From Elysia marginata (Eukaryota; Mollusca; Gastropoda; Plakobranchidae), in contig BMAT01004287.1 in the NCBI GenBank assembly GCA_019649035.1, forward strand, positions 124,966-154,906: a DNA stretch of 29,941 nucleotides, written 5' to 3'. The notes beneath the pieces were generated by a model that had not been told where the DNA came from, made no database searches, and saw only the letters and a program-made list of their open reading frames with translations. Position 1 is the first letter of the stretch. Each line of letters opens with the position of its first letter. The translations under genes and the position numbers were made by a program. Shown piece by piece: positions 24,201 through 27,200 of this stretch.

Positions 24201-27200
24201 AAAATTCACATATTCTTAAATGTAACAACTGGCAAAAGTGAAGACCAGCTTAGTGAAATATTCTGAACTTCTTAAATATTTGGGGGGAGCACGCCCTCAG
24301 ACTGCTTTTCCTCCCCTGCTGTGGTCTCAGAAAAGTTCAGAAATTTCATGATAGTTCCCATACAGGTTTAATGAGTCAATACTGATAGAATATTGACTTT
24401 AAGAGATTGAAAAAAAAATTGCCATGCTTATTTAATGAAGCTGATGTTAAGATAAACATGTCTATAACTAGACAGAGAAATAGAAATACTAGAAGAGTAC
24501 ATATCTATTTAAAGTTTTACATATCATAATTTGAATACCTGCTACCTTGCTCTAGAATTGATAAAATATATTGCAGCCACTCTGCCTTTTTTAAATTGAA
24601 AATTAAAGGTTCTTATTACCAAACAAAAGAAAATGAGAAGGATTGATGTTTACTATGTCCAGTAAGATTTTCATTAAAAAAAAAAAAATAAAATTTACAG
24701 AACAAAGAAATTTTAGTGCCTTTCTGGTCTGTCTAGCTAGAGACATTGAAGAAAACTTAACTGCAAGTGACATTTTATAAAGCAGCATGTATTGGAGTCT
24801 GTCAAGCTTGGAATGGACTAGCAGTGATGTGTATGTAGCATCCATTCATACACCCTTTCTAGTCATAGGTAACAATAACAAAATCAATCTTCTTGATATT
24901 GAGTCAAAGTAGACTGTGTATTTTTTTTACTCTTAGATACAAAAAAAAACAAACAAAAAGTAAATTGTCATTTGTTTGATAATCATTAGATAGAATTGAA
25001 GTATTTAAATGCAACTATTTTATTGTTTTTGTTTGTTTCAGATTCAGATTTTATGTGCGAGTTGATTGCATTTGATGTGCTTCACCCAGTCTCCAGTATC
25101 AACAGTTACCTTAGATTGGTAGGTATTTGCTACTTTAGCTTTTTTAAGGTCGTGCAGGAAAATCGTGTATTCAAGCTTTCAGTATCATTTGTATTCAAGC
25201 TAGTGTTTTGTGTTAAACGTATGTAGAATATTGTTCTGTTCTGTTTTCATTTTCTAGCTTTAATTGTCAACAAGCTAGCAGTGCTTTTCCCCTCTCCTTC
25301 CCTGTTCTCTCTCTCTTTTTTTCTTCCTATACTTCTACAATGGCTCTGTGGCCTAGCGGTAAGACACTTGCTCAGAGATCGGGAGGTACGTGGTTCAATC
25401 CCCGGCCACATCAAACCAAGAACTTTGAAATTGGTATTAGCAGCTGATCCGCCTAGTATCTGACATTATGGATTTAGTGCTAAGTCTGGTCAGCCTGGTG
25501 TCAGGATACTGTGACTGGGTGTGGTGTATGTAAGCACTCCTTACATCACAAGGTGGCAGCACGCTTTCAATTGTCCCAAGTGCTGTCTCTGATATAACCT
25601 TGTAGTTGAAAAGAGACGTTAAAATTCAAACAACCTAACCTCCTATAGTTCTATCTCCTTTTTGCTCCCATTCACTTTTTCATTCCCCTTCCTTTGATCT
25701 CTATTTATCTTCTCCTCTCCTATCACTATTCCCCTCCTCCATTACTAAAGTTTTTCAATTAATAAAATTGATTAATATATTGGTCATTACAGTCAGCAGC
25801 TATCCATGACTTATCTGGCATTTTTTTTTTCAAACTGGTGAATATAAGTCTATCTCAACGACCTCTAGTGAATAAAATATGCCAATATTTGACCCCTATT
25901 CCAAAAACCCAGCTAAAGTAAAAAATTTTCATTTCAAGATTATATCCGACTAGAAAGCATAAAACTCCAGCAAGGTTATGCAGATGATAGAATGTATTTA
26001 TCTGTCATAGTTTATTTTTCTAATAAAAGAATTTTCAAGGCAAGGAGATTTGATTGATTTCTAAGAGTTTGAAACTGAGAAATTGCTCATGGCTGAGAAC
26101 GGGGCTGGGCAACTTTAGATAGGTTTTCAGGATCGGGGTCACATATATAATCATGTGAATTTCAGGTGCTTAATTTGGTAAATTAAATACACAGTGACCT
26201 TTTTCTTTTTCAGATGGAGCAGCATAAGAGTGTGATATTCTACGGTCCAGCTGGCAGTGGCAAGTCCTACTTGGCTCACAAACTGGCCCAGAGTATTGCG
26301 GTAATATTCATGTGTGTTCTACATTTTAAAACAGGGATGCAAGTTTTCTGATTTTTGCAGCAACCGATTCTTAGCAGTTTTTTTTAATGAAAAAAGCAGG
26401 AAATTTTGAAAAAATCCTGACTAGTTAAATTGTAAAGAAAAGCCTCCAAATTTAGTACATGTATTTAAAGAAAATGAAACGCTTCTTTTGGGTTGTACAG
26501 CTGTGTAGGCCCTAGTACAGAGTTGTGCTCACCATTTTTAGTTGATCTATCAAAGATTTTATAGGGGCAGCTTTTGTTTATCAGTGCCAGGTAGCGCACT
26601 TTGTATAAGTCTTAAAATTTTCCTGCTTTCTGTGCATAAGACACTTGCATCCTTGTTTCTTGGCATGGGTGATAACTTTCTTGATAAAGTTTTTTGCTAC
26701 CATGTGTTAGATTGTTACTTTGATCCCCAGAGCTGGAAAAAAACATTTATTGGCTGCCTGGCATCTACTCAGTGCTCACTGTGTAGCTACTTCTGTTAAT
26801 GTTGAAAAAGTAAATTGCCAAGGAAAGCAGTGGCAAACTTTTTCATTATTTCAGTTTCAATTTTGAACTAATTTTTTTCTTGACGGAATATATTTCATAA
26901 AACAAAGATTTAATAACATTTTACTTTACAATAATAGCTTAAATGCTTTTTTCCTAAGATTTAAAGAAAAACTACCAACTTAAGAAGTTCCAAAAACATT
27001 TTGGAAATTTTTGTAGCCTTAGAAGTAGATAAAACATTAAAAGAATTAAAATTGCTAAATGCTATTTATAGAACATAATGTGGATAACTTTCGTTTAGAT
27101 CTAGATCTGTATGAGCACTTTTGGATCTGCTGTTGATGCCAATGCAGTGAAAATCAACCACAGACTGAAACTAAATGGTCCTTAGAATTGATATTTCCTC

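Noticed and set aside
25341-25415. Functional tRNA gene
   Set aside because: A and B boxes are present, but acceptor and T stems do not pair well, and the segment is the head of a longer unit with target duplication, so it is a SINE.
26542-26799. Extra exon or small gene
   Set aside because: The ATPase reading phase continues directly from 26300 to 27484, and the frame has no matching family pattern.
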